Below, piece by piece: positions 18,995-28,496 of a stretch of 64,000 nt of DNA. Origin of the DNA: an uncultured Dyadobacter sp. Its GTDB lineage: Bacteria > Bacteroidota > Bacteroidia > Cytophagales > Spirosomataceae. Made by a program: the position numbers and the translations under genes. Position 1 is the stretch's first letter; every line of letters starts with the position of its first letter. A model generated the notes under the pieces. It worked only from the letters and a program-made list of their open reading frames with translations, did no database searches and was not told the DNA's origin. The stretch covers positions 372,001 through 436,000 of the forward strand of contig NZ_CAMLSE010000001.1 in NCBI RefSeq assembly GCF_946482605.1, read 5' to 3'.

Positions 18995-19138
18995 TTATGA
19001 TAAAGAAACCCGTTTCGGAATGGTTCGGAATTTGTCGAAAAGGACGACGACCGGAAATGCCATGCCCATTACGAGACAAGTGATGAGAAACGCCATTAGC
19101 CAAAGCAGGAAGAGGGAGAGTTTTGCGAACACGATCAT
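18995..19138 (-). CDS. Small membrane protein, 47 residues
   Basis: Read by eye from ATG 19138 to TAA 18995; a GTG at 19147 could extend it by three residues. The first 33 residues are almost wholly hydrophobic (KLSLFLLWLMAFLIT, then CLVMGMAFPVVVLF), enough for one long or two short membrane helices. A basic tail with Lys and Arg follows (DKFRTIPKRVSLS). The open frame sits 81 nt after the AddB-like gene and directly before the terminator, so it would be the last gene of that operon. No family is recognised. Confidence 0.45.
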   Translation of the reverse strand: MIVFAKLSLFLLWLMAFLITCLVMGMAFPVVVLFDKFRTIPKRVSLS

Positions 19139-19219
19139 ACCGGACACGATTTTCTTTGAAAGATCGCTTTGCCGGGGCTTTGGTTGTAAGTTCTGTGGGT
19201 TATTTTTCGATGTGACCGA

Positions 19220-22126
19220 CTACCTTCCGCATATGCCGGTGAAGTCACAGAACTTGCAGGTGTTCAGGTCTTCGGTTTTACGGAATGGTACATCGGGATC
19301 GAGCATTACATTCAGAATGTCGGTCAGTATGACCTCGGATTTGGCTATGAATTCGATAGGTGCCAGCTCCTCAGTAAGTTCCAATGGATTAGCGATCAGG
19401 TTCTTAGGGTCCCGGAATGAGTAGAATCCGGATTTGACGGCATGTTCTCCGAAATTGTAGGTGGTTCCTCTCAGTTTCAGGCCTTTTTCATCCTGCATCC
19501 GGCGATACATCAGGTATTCGTAAATCCACAGCTGACGCACATAGCCCATTTTGCGGTCGGGATCGAAGCGGATTACCTCTTCGCGTTTGATGGGATCGGC
19601 GAGCTTTTGTTTGCCGGTCAATTCTACGCTGCCTGTTTTATAGTCCATCACAAACAGGGTACCGTCGTCGGCCAGCTCGATGCGGTCGATCTTCCCGCCG
19701 ATGCGCACGGGGGTGAAGCTGCCTTGCAATATGAGTTCAAGCTGGGTGTTGAGCGGCTGTTCTGCTGCCAGAATCTTTTTCCTTGGTTTCTGGGCCATAT
19801 GGTGCCTCAGGAATGTCAGGATCTGCTGTTCACCGATCTGGTAATAAATGCGGTTTAAGCCAAGGTCCGTTACATACCCTTTAAACAGTCGGTCGAACTC
19901 CTGGCGGAGAATGGCTGTGATATGCTCTTCCGAGGGGTCATTATCCAGCAGAAAAAATTCAAGGTCCAGGCGTTCCAGCGACGCGTGCAGCCAGGTCCCG
20001 ATTTTGTCCATTCCCAGTTCTTCCTCCACTTCTTCCTTTTCTTTTACCCCGACAATGTGTTTCAGGTAAAACTGCATGGAGCAGCGGATAAACTCGTTCA
20101 GGTGAGTAGGGTAAATGCCCTTTTTCCCGAGATAGCCTCTGATCGCGGCGATGAGGGCATCGTCCTTGTGAACCACTTCTTCGAGCTCTTGCTGCTGGCG
20201 CGCTTCGAAGACAACGGTCCTGTTCTTAATGGTGATAGCAGGGTTATATTGCGCCAGCTCGTACTCGATCTGACGTACAAACCGACTCTTTTCCCCTCCG
20301 CCCGGTGCATCGTTGGTGCTCGTATACAAAATATGCACCTCTTTGGCCCGTTGCAGCAAGCGGTAAAAGTGGTAGGACATGACTGCCTCCTGATGCTGAT
20401 GCGTAGGTAACCCCACCGCCTGAGCGGCGTCGAAAGGGATCAGAGAGTTTTGTCGCTTGGCCTGTGGCAGAATGCCTTCGTTGACAGACAAAATGATGAT
20501 CCGCTCAAAATCCAATGCACGTGTTTCCAGTAAACCCATGATTTGGAGGTTACTCACCGGTTCACCACTGAAAGGGATCCGGGTCTGCCGGATCAGTTCG
20601 AACATGAAGGACCGCAAAGTCCTCAATGTAATCACTTCCGTGCGGTCTTCGATCGTTTGTTCGAATTGTTTGAGAAGGGTATAGAAAAGATACAAATATT
20701 CCGTTTCCAGGGCATTTTTGTAATCCTTGTACACATCGCGCAGCAGCTCGATCAGCTGATAGAACGTACGGATTACCTGTTGCGGATTGTTTTTTTGCCA
20801 ATGCGTAAACAAGATCCGGAAGAGCGGATGCTCGTCGCCCAGCGCAATGAGTTCTTCCGAGCTGAGAAAGACCTGGTTACCCTCGGTAATTTCGCGTAAC
20901 GCCCGCTGAATGATCGTCTGTCCGCTATCCAGAGGCGAAAGCGCCACATACTCGTAATGCCGGATAAAGGGGTGGTTCAGTACCTTGTCAATGGATTTAT
21001 GGCCAAACTTCGGTATCCGGATCAGTTTTCCGCTTTTGCTTCGAAACTCAACTACATTTTGCTGCAACTCAAATATTCCGTCGACGAGCGTGTAAAGCAG
21101 CGAATTACGCATCGAGAGTCCCATGGTGACGTTCAGGTCGCTGACTGCCTCGTCCAGGGAGTAAAGCATCGGCAGCAGCAGGTTTTCATCCGCCAAAACA
21201 ATGGCCGTTGTTACCGGAGCATCTGCGGGGTCGTGATCCCGCATGCGCTGATACAGCTCGCCCGCCACCTTGGTTTGCAATGTCGCATTAGGGACACCAT
21301 AAACAGAGATATGCTTTTCCGTAGACAGCAGGTCATCTGTGGTCCAGTTCCATGCCCCGAATTCCTTGCTGCGCTGGTATTCCCTCAGGCTCTTACCGGC
21401 TTCGACTACCGTGTTCTCGGACATATAGTACCGGTCGGAATCCCATAGTACTTCGGCCTTTCCGGCTTTGATCAGGGAAGAGACGATCAGTCGCTCCGAA
21501 GCCGTAAATGCATTGAAGCCTGCGAAATAGATCTTTTCATCCTCCGGCCACCGGGAACTGAGCCCGGCGATGTTTTCGGCCAGGTTACGGTAAGCCATAC
21601 CCCGGTAGGCCTTTCCTTTTGCCAGCAGCCGCTTCCGGAAGGACTGATATACCTTATTGATATTCTCAAAAAGCGAAAAGTATTGCCTGGATCCTCCCTC
21701 TGTTTGCAGCGTCCTGCCTTCCGGAAGGCTCTCCTGCCAGCGTGTAAGCGCATGGGATTCGGACAGATATTCAAACAGATAATCCGTTTTGACCAGATAC
21801 TGATCGATCTTGTCCAGATCACTCAGCAGTACCGATGCCCAGCCCATAAACCGATCGAACTGAACGTCGGGGTCGATTTCCCGGAACGTTTCGTACAGGT
21901 CGAAAAGCAGGTGCACGGGATCTTCAACTTCCAGTTCACAAATGCTTTCCACAAAATCATCGATCGCCAGGATACCCGGACTCATCATCGGCTCCCAGGT
22001 TTCACCGGCGAGCTCCCGCATCAGGAAGAACGCGGCTCTGCGTGTGGGAACCACGATCTGGACGCGCTCAAGAGATGTGTGACGAGCAAGGATATGTTTG
22101 GCAACAAGATTCAGAAACGACTGCAT
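19220..22126 (-). CDS. AddB-like PD-(D/E)XK nuclease with Fe-S cluster motif
   Basis: About 968 residues from the ATG at 22126 (MQSFLNLVAKHIL). An upstream in-frame ATG at 22234 would overlap miaE and adds atypical sequence. The N-terminal two thirds resemble a degenerate UvrD-like helicase (VPTRRAAFFL, then SVNEGILPQAKRQNSLIPFD). The C-terminal third is a RecB-type nuclease with IGGKIDRIE and DYKTG. Four cysteines, one in EFIRCSMQF and three in NTCKFCDFTGIC, frame the nuclease and match the AddB-type 4Fe-4S clamp. The expected role is double-strand-break end processing with an AddA-type helicase, which is not in this window. Confidence 0.9.
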   Translation of the reverse strand: MQSFLNLVAKHILARHTSLERVQIVVPTRRAAFFLMRELAGETWEPMMSPGILAIDDFVESICELEVEDPVHLLFDLYETFREIDPDVQFDRFMGWASVLLSDLDKIDQYLVKTDYLFEYLSESHALTRWQESLPEGRTLQTEGGSRQYFSLFENINKVYQSFRKRLLAKGKAYRGMAYRNLAENIAGLSSRWPEDEKIYFAGFNAFTASERLIVSSLIKAGKAEVLWDSDRYYMSENTVVEAGKSLREYQRSKEFGAWNWTTDDLLSTEKHISVYGVPNATLQTKVAGELYQRMRDHDPADAPVTTAIVLADENLLLPMLYSLDEAVSDLNVTMGLSMRNSLLYTLVDGIFELQQNVVEFRSKSGKLIRIPKFGHKSIDKVLNHPFIRHYEYVALSPLDSGQTIIQRALREITEGNQVFLSSEELIALGDEHPLFRILFTHWQKNNPQQVIRTFYQLIELLRDVYKDYKNALETEYLYLFYTLLKQFEQTIEDRTEVITLRTLRSFMFELIRQTRIPFSGEPVSNLQIMGLLETRALDFERIIILSVNEGILPQAKRQNSLIPFDAAQAVGLPTHQHQEAVMSYHFYRLLQRAKEVHILYTSTNDAPGGGEKSRFVRQIEYELAQYNPAITIKNRTVVFEARQQQELEEVVHKDDALIAAIRGYLGKKGIYPTHLNEFIRCSMQFYLKHIVGVKEKEEVEEELGMDKIGTWLHASLERLDLEFFLLDNDPSEEHITAILRQEFDRLFKGYVTDLGLNRIYYQIGEQQILTFLRHHMAQKPRKKILAAEQPLNTQLELILQGSFTPVRIGGKIDRIELADDGTLFVMDYKTGSVELTGKQKLADPIKREEVIRFDPDRKMGYVRQLWIYEYLMYRRMQDEKGLKLRGTTYNFGEHAVKSGFYSFRDPKNLIANPLELTEELAPIEFIAKSEVILTDILNVMLDPDVPFRKTEDLNTCKFCDFTGICGR

Positions 22127-22161
22127 CGAAAAAACTGGGTAAGGAATGCTGGGTGATGAGG

Positions 22162-22767
22162 TCAATGGATGCGGTCGCCACGGGGTGTGAGCGATTTCAT
22201 GATTTTGGCTTCTGCATGGAGTAACTCCTTCCATCGTGCTCTGACGTTCGCCGCGGGAAGATATGTTTCCGCGAGTTCCAGAAAAGTGCGGTAGTGACCG
22301 GCTTCGGATACCATCAGTTCACGATAAAACTTTTGCAGGGATTCATCTTCCAGATTCTCGGAAAGCAGTTTGAACCGTTCGCAGCTACGGGCCTCGATGA
22401 GTCCGCAGATAAGCAGCCTGTCCAGAAATGCTTTCTCCTGGTCCCCTTTTGTGATCAGTTGCATCAGCTGGTTCACATACTCGTCCTTGCGTTGCCGGCC
22501 GAGCGGAATGTTCCGTTTCTTAAGTTCTTTGAGGACCCGCTGAAAATGCCCCCACTCTTCGGAAACGATCGGAGTCAGGGTTTCCACAAGCAATGCTTTG
22601 TCGGAGTAATGCACGATGAGTGAAATGCAGCTGGACGCCGCCTTTTGCTCGCAATAGGCATGATCGATGAGGATGTCGCCGATCTGCATGGCAGCAATAT
22701 CGGTCCAGCGGGGATCCGTCGGAAGTTCCAGTCCGAGTGTAGTGAGTGGTGTAGCCATAATGCTCAA
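22162..22767 (-). CDS. miaE: tRNA-(ms2io6A)-hydroxylase MiaE
   Basis: A 201-residue ferritin-like di-iron protein. The metal-binding pattern is visible: EQKAASS, EEWGHF (E-x2-H), IEARSCERF and EAGHYRTF (E-x2-H). The family hydroxylates the isopentenyl group of ms2i6A at position 37 of tRNA. The length is typical. The gene lies 11 nt after the porin stop and 35 nt before the nuclease start, so it is inside a tight operon. A second ATG three codons in (22758) could also be the start. Confidence 0.93.
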   Translation of the reverse strand: MSIMATPLTTLGLELPTDPRWTDIAAMQIGDILIDHAYCEQKAASSCISLIVHYSDKALLVETLTPIVSEEWGHFQRVLKELKKRNIPLGRQRKDEYVNQLMQLITKGDQEKAFLDRLLICGLIEARSCERFKLLSENLEDESLQKFYRELMVSEAGHYRTFLELAETYLPAANVRARWKELLHAEAKIMKSLTPRGDRIH

Positions 22768-22778
22768 GATACTGGAAA

Positions 22779-24773
22779 CTAGTCGAACATCGGCCAGTTG
22801 ATCCCAAATGAAAACGATCTGGCCAATCCCAGGTAGCCGGGCGTGATAAAGTACCCCTTTGGGAAGAGCCCGAACTGTCCGCCCTGATTCAGGTAAGACA
22901 TCTTAAAGAACAGCCTGACGCGTTTGATACGCACATTGGCGAACCCGTCGACGACCACGCTCTGGTCAAGTCGGGTGTCGTTCTGCAAATGAAACTGCTG
23001 CGTCACAGGCATATAAGCATCAGCCAGGTATGACGAGCGATATCTTGCCGCCAGACCGATCTGAATAAAAAGGACTTTGGCATAAACAAAATCATAGGTA
23101 ACCTCGCCGCTTGCAAATGCCGTCGGAATACGGATGACATCCTTGTTGTCGTTCAAGGTGAGAAAACCCATTGTAGTGAAGTTCCATTTGTTCAGATGGA
23201 TCGCCGAGTTGAAACCAACCCTGAGGAGCCGGAAGCCCGAGTTAAGCTGACGCGGCACAGCGGCAGTATCGTAGTAAATGTAATCGTTGATCTGGTGCAC
23301 CTGGATTTCAGGGACAAACTCGATTTTTTTGGTTTTCAGGACCAGTGAAGCGTAGATCGTCTGGATTTTGGTCGGGTCAAAATTGTTGCGCCAGTCGAAA
23401 TGATTGCCCATATACCGGCCGACCATCAGGTCGGGAGCCGTTTGTATACTCTGGAATCCGGCTTTGCCCCATCGCGTGTTCAATTCTCCTTTGAGGCGAT
23501 ATTCGACGTTCTTAGCCAGGTTAAGGTCGGCTTCCGCGGTCAGATACTGCACGGAATCTTTCAGGTAGTAACCCAGCCAGGCACCGATGATGTTATCGAA
23601 TTGCAGCCCGGTCCTGTACTTAACATAGGTGTCGCCTATCTCGTTGGGCATCTGGCCTGCACTGCGCATGCCATAAAGCCTTTGCCTGACGTATGCCCGG
23701 TAGTTGAACCCTTCGTAAAAGCCCTTGATACCCACCTTGTTGTCGAACAATTTATAGTAGATGTCCTGCCGGGTCTGGGTTGTATCGAACTTCGCTTTGG
23801 GATAAACACCCTTTTCCACGCCCCGTTCGAGTTCGAGATCGGTGAACCGGTCAATGACACTCTGGTAGTCGGCCTGCTGGAAAACCTGGAAGCCATTGGC
23901 GAGCCGGTACTGCTGGTAAATATGAAAAACATGACGTCTTTCCCAGGAATTGGCATCGTCGCTGATCTTGGCCGCGCCGTCGTAGGAATAGCGTTCAACG
24001 ACCCCATCGGTACCCACATTCGGAATGACGCCGCCCTGCTCACGCACCTTTTGGTTCATATGGCGGTAATGCGCAAGGATCAGGTATTTTTTATTCTTGG
24101 AAAAAAAACTGGTATGCGCCAGGAACGTCCAGTTTTGGCCTAATAATGCCCCGGAATTGATCGTATTGGCAAAACCGTAGATTTTGGTGGAGGTCAATCG
24201 CTGCGCCCGTACTCCAAAATTGAACCGGGAATGGACATTCTGGGTGTAGGCAAATGTCCCGAGAGACGTTTTCTTGGGGCCCGACATAAAATTGAGTTCG
24301 GTATGCTGGGATTTGGTGTCGACATAGGCCACATCCTCCTGCCTGATCGCGTAAGCGTCATAAACCCGGAGCCCCAGCTGCGTACCGATATCCTCGCGGG
24401 GTTGGAAAAAGAGCGGCCGGGTTGCCGTGACATGGTTGCCGAGGTCGGTGAGCTTGCCCCAGGCCTTATCCATGGGCATCCACCGGTGAAAGTTGGTAAG
24501 CCCTGTATCCACGCGGTACCGGACCGAATCGCGGTTGTTGAAGATGTCGTGCTCGTAAAAATGGAGTGTGGTTTGGGGGCCGTAAATGGTTTTGGTACTA
24601 TCGTCAAGAATGGCCTGGCCTCCCTGCCCCCCTCCGCCGCCGCCGCGCGAACCACCCCCGCCACCACCGGGCATTTGCATACCGCCGGGAAGCCTCACCT
24701 GGCCCCAGGCTGTCGGTATGGTTAGGATGAAGCTGCATAAAACACACAGTAAGCTGTAAAAGACAATTCTCAT
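22779..24773 (-). CDS. Putative outer-membrane porin (Porin_10-like)
   Basis: About 664 residues from the ATG at 24773, just ahead of the signal peptide. The ORF opens further upstream but would then overlap lpxK. After the signal peptide comes a low-complexity stretch of about 20 residues rich in Gly (MPGGGGGGSRGGGGGG), likely a flexible linker. A conserved N-terminal part (DSTKTIYGPQTTLHFYEHD) and a long barrel with alternating aromatic residues follow. The Porin_10 family is widespread in Bacteroidota, directly beside housekeeping genes. The start lies 23 nt after the lpxK stop. The substrate is unknown. Confidence 0.87.
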   Translation of the reverse strand: MRIVFYSLLCVLCSFILTIPTAWGQVRLPGGMQMPGGGGGGSRGGGGGGQGGQAILDDSTKTIYGPQTTLHFYEHDIFNNRDSVRYRVDTGLTNFHRWMPMDKAWGKLTDLGNHVTATRPLFFQPREDIGTQLGLRVYDAYAIRQEDVAYVDTKSQHTELNFMSGPKKTSLGTFAYTQNVHSRFNFGVRAQRLTSTKIYGFANTINSGALLGQNWTFLAHTSFFSKNKKYLILAHYRHMNQKVREQGGVIPNVGTDGVVERYSYDGAAKISDDANSWERRHVFHIYQQYRLANGFQVFQQADYQSVIDRFTDLELERGVEKGVYPKAKFDTTQTRQDIYYKLFDNKVGIKGFYEGFNYRAYVRQRLYGMRSAGQMPNEIGDTYVKYRTGLQFDNIIGAWLGYYLKDSVQYLTAEADLNLAKNVEYRLKGELNTRWGKAGFQSIQTAPDLMVGRYMGNHFDWRNNFDPTKIQTIYASLVLKTKKIEFVPEIQVHQINDYIYYDTAAVPRQLNSGFRLLRVGFNSAIHLNKWNFTTMGFLTLNDNKDVIRIPTAFASGEVTYDFVYAKVLFIQIGLAARYRSSYLADAYMPVTQQFHLQNDTRLDQSVVVDGFANVRIKRVRLFFKMSYLNQGGQFGLFPKGYFITPGYLGLARSFSFGINWPMFD

Positions 24774-24796
24774 AAAGGAAAATAACGTTCTGCCGT

Positions 24797-25837
24797 TTAA
24801 AACCGCTCGCCGATCTTTGAAGTGATCCATTGTGTAAAGGCTTCGGTTTCATCTCCGAAATCGACGGATACGGGGATATATGCGAAACGTTCTACATACC
24901 CTGTCAATGCAACCAATGGTTTTAATTTGACCATATCCTTCTCAGTCGTGACCACAAAAGTATCGTTTTTTAAGTTCTTAATCAGGTCTTCAACGTCACT
25001 TGGCGTGTAATTGTGATGATCCGGAAAAACCTTCTGGTCTGTAACGTTGAACCGGGTGGTCAAATATGCGGCGAATGGCAGTGGATTTGCGATTCCCGCC
25101 GCCATTTTAACATTCTTTAACGCCACAGGCGCGCCCTCGTACGAGCGCGGGACGTCATAACGGGTGCTCGCGAAGAAGACCGGCACGTCTGCCCCGGTGT
25201 AGCGACGGATATTTTCGAGTATATTTTCTTTTTCCAAAGGATCGAGGGCTGCCGGGCATTTCGTTACGATCACCGCATCGGCCCGCCGGGCACCGCGTCG
25301 CCGTTCCCGGAGCCGGCCGGCAGGGAAGGGGTGGTCTTTATAAAACGGTCGGTTGTAATCGTTCAGCAGGATATTGACGTCACGGCGAATGGCGCGGTGC
25401 TGAAATGCGTCGTCGAGCAGGAGCAATTCGATACCGGGATGCTTGTTATGGATTTTCAAAGCACCTTCCACGCGTTTTTCACAAACGGCGACAACTGCTT
25501 CCTGATTGAATTTGGTATAAAATTGCAATGGCTCGTCGCCGATCGTTGCTGCTGTGGCATGGCTATCGGCTTCGAAAAAGCCACGGGTTTCGCGGCCGTA
25601 ACCGCGGCTAAGGATCGCCGTCGGTAGCTGGTTTGCAAGTAAGCGGGTAAGGTGTTCGATCACCGGGGTCTTGCCCGTTCCGCCAACGGTTAGATTGCCT
25701 ACGACAATTACTTTTTGCGGTACTTTTTGGGAATGGAGGATGCCGTTGTCGAACAGGAAGTTGCGCACGTCGGTGATGGCACCGTAAATCCACGAGAGGG
25801 GCAGGAATGCATTTTTTATCCAGGGCAGCTCTTTCAT
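24797..25837 (-). CDS. lpxK: Tetraacyldisaccharide 4'-kinase LpxK
   Basis: A 346-residue inner-membrane-associated kinase that phosphorylates the 4' position of the lipid A precursor. Visible features are an N-terminal amphipathic/hydrophobic helix (NAFLPLSWIYGAITDVRNF), the Walker A motif GNLTVGGTGKTP, and the conserved SRGYGRETRGFF, GDEP and LLLDDAFQHRAI motifs. It is the first gene of a five-gene minus-strand operon and diverges from menC across 67 nt that must hold both promoters. Confidence 0.96.
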   Translation of the reverse strand: MKELPWIKNAFLPLSWIYGAITDVRNFLFDNGILHSQKVPQKVIVVGNLTVGGTGKTPVIEHLTRLLANQLPTAILSRGYGRETRGFFEADSHATAATIGDEPLQFYTKFNQEAVVAVCEKRVEGALKIHNKHPGIELLLLDDAFQHRAIRRDVNILLNDYNRPFYKDHPFPAGRLRERRRGARRADAVIVTKCPAALDPLEKENILENIRRYTGADVPVFFASTRYDVPRSYEGAPVALKNVKMAAGIANPLPFAAYLTTRFNVTDQKVFPDHHNYTPSDVEDLIKNLKNDTFVVTTEKDMVKLKPLVALTGYVERFAYIPVSVDFGDETEAFTQWITSKIGERF

Positions 25838-25904
25838 CCTGGTGCATAATTACGTAAATTTTGTCTAATATTGTGCCCCTTTTAAAATCTGACACCGCAA
25901 AATC

Positions 25905-27005
25905 ATGCCGTTAAAAATTGTGTATAAGCCGCATACGCTTCATTTTCGCAAGGAAGCGGGCACCTCTCGCGGGGTACTTACACAAAAAACGTCCTGGATC
26001 GTCATTGTCACGGATTCCGAGAAGCCCGGCGTGGCCGGCTACGGCGAATGCGGGCCGTTACCCGGTTTAAGCGTCGACGATGTTCCCGATTTCGAGGCGC
26101 AGCTGGCGGACGTCTGCACCATTTTCAATGAGCTGGACCTGGATGTGTTTCCATTTAACCTGGGTATCATCCTTGAACAGCTGATTCCTGAAAACCTGCC
26201 TTCTGTTCGTGCGGGCGTTGAAATGGCCTTGCTGGATATCATGAACGGCGGCGAGCGAATGCTTTTCAAAAATGGTTTTTCCAACAATGGGGAAGGCATT
26301 CTGATGAACGGGCTGATCTGGATGGGCTCTTATGAAAACATGATGGCGCAGGTGGAAGAGAAGCTTGCGCAGGGTTTTACTACCCTTAAAATGAAAGTAG
26401 GTGCGATCGATTTCGAGCAGGAATGCCGGATACTCGAAGCCATTCGAAAGCGGTTTGATCAAGACACGATTACTTTGCGCGTTGATGCCAATGGGGCGTT
26501 TACAGCCGCCGATGTAAAGGAGAAGCTGGTCCGGCTCAGCGCATTCGACCTGCATTCTATTGAACAGCCGATCAAGGCCGGGCAGCACGAGCTCATGGCC
26601 GACCTTTGCGCATCTTCGCCCGTGCCTGTCGCACTGGACGAGGAATTGATCGGCATAGCGACCTATCGTGAGAAGTTTGCATTGCTCAAAAAGCTCATGC
26701 CGCCTTTCATTATTCTCAAACCTACATTACTGGGCGGTTTCACGGCTACCAGCGAATGGATCGAGATCGCGAACCGGCTGCATATTGGCTGGTGGATCAC
26801 TTCCGCATTGGAATCCAATATCGGATTGAATGCCATCGCGCAATACACGGCCCAATTTAATAACCCGCTGCCACAGGGATTAGGCACAGGCCAGCTGTAT
26901 ACCAACAATTTCGACTCTCCGCTTACAGTCGAAAACGGACATTTGTATTACCGGAAAGAAGTAGCCTGGGAATTACCAGGCCACGCCCTTGCGGAGCCAG
27001 CCTAA
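25905..27005 (+). CDS. menC: o-Succinylbenzoate synthase-type enolase (MenC)
   Basis: A 366-residue enolase-superfamily enzyme. The catalytic lysines lie in KMK (Lys162 and Lys164). The magnesium ligands are Asp194 (DANG), Glu220 (IEQP) and Asp245 (DEE), and Lys272 sits in ILKPTLLGG, followed by SALESNIGL. This is the OSBS branch of the muconate-lactonising subgroup, which makes o-succinylbenzoate for menaquinone. A dipeptide epimerase is less likely because of the ILKPTLLGG and SALES motifs. The last 33 bp overlap the converging hemF. Confidence 0.87.
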   Translation: MPLKIVYKPHTLHFRKEAGTSRGVLTQKTSWIVIVTDSEKPGVAGYGECGPLPGLSVDDVPDFEAQLADVCTIFNELDLDVFPFNLGIILEQLIPENLPSVRAGVEMALLDIMNGGERMLFKNGFSNNGEGILMNGLIWMGSYENMMAQVEEKLAQGFTTLKMKVGAIDFEQECRILEAIRKRFDQDTITLRVDANGAFTAADVKEKLVRLSAFDLHSIEQPIKAGQHELMADLCASSPVPVALDEELIGIATYREKFALLKKLMPPFIILKPTLLGGFTATSEWIEIANRLHIGWWITSALESNIGLNAIAQYTAQFNNPLPQGLGTGQLYTNNFDSPLTVENGHLYYRKEVAWELPGHALAEPA

Positions 27006-27884
27006 GGTCTCCGCTTCCACCGAACCCGGCTCGGGGATGAAGTTATATTCCCAATTGGCCTGAGGCGGCAAGCTCATTAATATCGATTCCGTGCGGCCAT
27101 TGGTTTCAAGCCCGAACTTTGTGCCCCGGTCCCACACCAGATTGAACTCCACATAGCGTCCACGCCGCAGGTACTGCCATTGTTTCTGTTCCTCGCTGAA
27201 CGGCGTAGCGGCATATTTCTGCATTAATGCGGTGTAAATGGGGGCAAAGTTCTCGCCTACCTCTTTCACGAATTCGAAAAGCTGCACTTTGGACAAATTC
27301 TGACCATTTCCTGCTTCGTCGGGTTTGAGATAATCGAAGAAAATGCCTCCAACGCCCCGCGTTTCGTTGCGGTGCTGGATGAAGAAGTAGTCGTCTGCCC
27401 AGGTTTTGAATTTGGGATAAAAACCGGAGTGGTGTTTGTCACAGGCGGCCTTCAAGGTCTGGTGAAATGCGTGCGCATCTTCTTCCACCACATAATGCGG
27501 CGTAAGGTCGATACCGCCGCCGAACCAGCAGGTGCCATTGTCCAGTTCGAAGTAGCGCACGTTCATGTGTATGATGGGCACGTGCGGGTTGTGCGGGTGC
27601 ATGACGATGGATACGCCTGTGGCCGTAAACTGGTGGCTTTCCCCTTCCGCGAGGTTCATTTGCGCCCGAAGCCGCGGATGTACCTCGCCTTTTACGCTGG
27701 AAAAATTAACCCCTCCCTTCTCGATCACGCCGCCATTTTGAATGAGGCGCGTCCGGCCGCCGCCGCCGGAATGGTGCTGCCAAAGGTCTTCCCTGAATGT
27801 TGCCACGCCATCGGTAGTTTCGATGGCTGCGCAAATCCGGTCCTGCAAATCCTTGAAAAACGATTCTATATCCTCAACTGTCAT
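26973..27884 (-). CDS. hemF: Oxygen-dependent coproporphyrinogen-III oxidase
   Basis: A 303-residue enzyme of haem synthesis that converts coproporphyrinogen III to protoporphyrinogen IX using oxygen. The family signature regions are clear: GGGGRTRLIQNGGVIEKGGV, HMNVRYFE, WFGGGIDLTPHY, ETRGVGGIFFDYL, RRGRYVEFNLVWDRGT and GGRTESILMSLPP-like sequence. The length is standard. A good -7 box lies just upstream, so it is expressed on its own. The 3' end runs 33 bp into the end of menC. Confidence 0.96.
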   Translation of the reverse strand: MTVEDIESFFKDLQDRICAAIETTDGVATFREDLWQHHSGGGGRTRLIQNGGVIEKGGVNFSSVKGEVHPRLRAQMNLAEGESHQFTATGVSIVMHPHNPHVPIIHMNVRYFELDNGTCWFGGGIDLTPHYVVEEDAHAFHQTLKAACDKHHSGFYPKFKTWADDYFFIQHRNETRGVGGIFFDYLKPDEAGNGQNLSKVQLFEFVKEVGENFAPIYTALMQKYAATPFSEEQKQWQYLRRGRYVEFNLVWDRGTKFGLETNGRTESILMSLPPQANWEYNFIPEPGSVEAETLGWLRKGVAW

Positions 27885-27909
27885 AAGCGGTATGCAATGC
27901 TAACGGGCG

Positions 27910-27917
27910 CAAAAGTA
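27910..27917 (-). promoter_or_regulatory. Promoter -7 box TACTTTTG for hemF
   Basis: On the minus strand TACTTTTG is an exact TAnnTTTG match, 26 nt ahead of the hemF start. A TTTG lies about 23 nt further upstream, a somewhat long spacing. Confidence 0.45.
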
Positions 27918-27943
27918 CGATAAAATGCGCTGGCGGGGCACAA

Positions 27944-27971
27944 AAAAAGCAGGACGTTCGCCCTGCTTTTT
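27944..27971. terminator. Bidirectional terminator after the PepSY-like gene
   Basis: AAAAAGCAGG (27944-27953) pairs with CCTGCTTTTT (27962-27971) around an 8-nt loop, with A-run and T-run flanks. It lies 18 nt past the stop of the minus-strand PepSY-like gene and isolates it from hemF. Confidence 0.85.
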
Positions 27972-27989
27972 GTTCAATTTGTACATCCA

Positions 27990-28424
27990 TTAGTCGTCAA
28001 TACGGAGGAAGGTGCCGGCGAGGTTGAATACCAGCTCTTTGTTGTTCGATAACCGGATTTCCTGATCGGTCCGGTCTTTATCCCAATCTGTGATGAATGC
28101 GTCGGGATAATTTTTCTGCACATATTCGAGCACCTTGAGAGGGATAACGGTATCCGGCAACTTCTCGATCCGGCGGCTTTCAATGCTGTAAACCTCTCCT
28201 TTTTTGTCAAATTCAAGTTTGACCTGATTATCCAGGATCACATCATAGCTCGTTTCGAGATCGTCGCGGTCCTTTACCACCTGGGAAATCCGGGATCCTG
28301 GGAAATGAGCCTCGATATAGTCTCTCGCATTGACCGGCAGGTCTGCTTCATCCACCACCTTTTCTTTGTCACAAGCCGTCACTACGAAGAGCAGAAAGGT
28401 CAGAAATAATGCCAGTTTTTTCAT
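27990..28424 (-). CDS. PepSY-like domain lipoprotein (single copy)
   Basis: A 144-residue lipoprotein (VVTACDKE lipobox). It consists of two short alpha/beta repeats of the PepSY-like fold. Each has an LP-x-(N/V)-x-(R/V)-x-Y-(I/V) helix start followed by a strand reading YDVILDN-x-V-LEFD or QEIRLSNNKELVFN. These domains are usually periplasmic and of unknown function, possibly inhibitory or sensor-modulating. It is about half the size of the protein at 38742-39548, which carries the same module twice. Confidence 0.85.
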   Translation of the reverse strand: MKKLALFLTFLLFVVTACDKEKVVDEADLPVNARDYIEAHFPGSRISQVVKDRDDLETSYDVILDNQVKLEFDKKGEVYSIESRRIEKLPDTVIPLKVLEYVQKNYPDAFITDWDKDRTDQEIRLSNNKELVFNLAGTFLRIDD

Positions 28425-28496
28425 AATTGTTGTCAGTTAAATGAGTAGTCGTTTTTATCCTGACAACCGGCCGGGGCGTTCCCCCTATTCAGCCCA

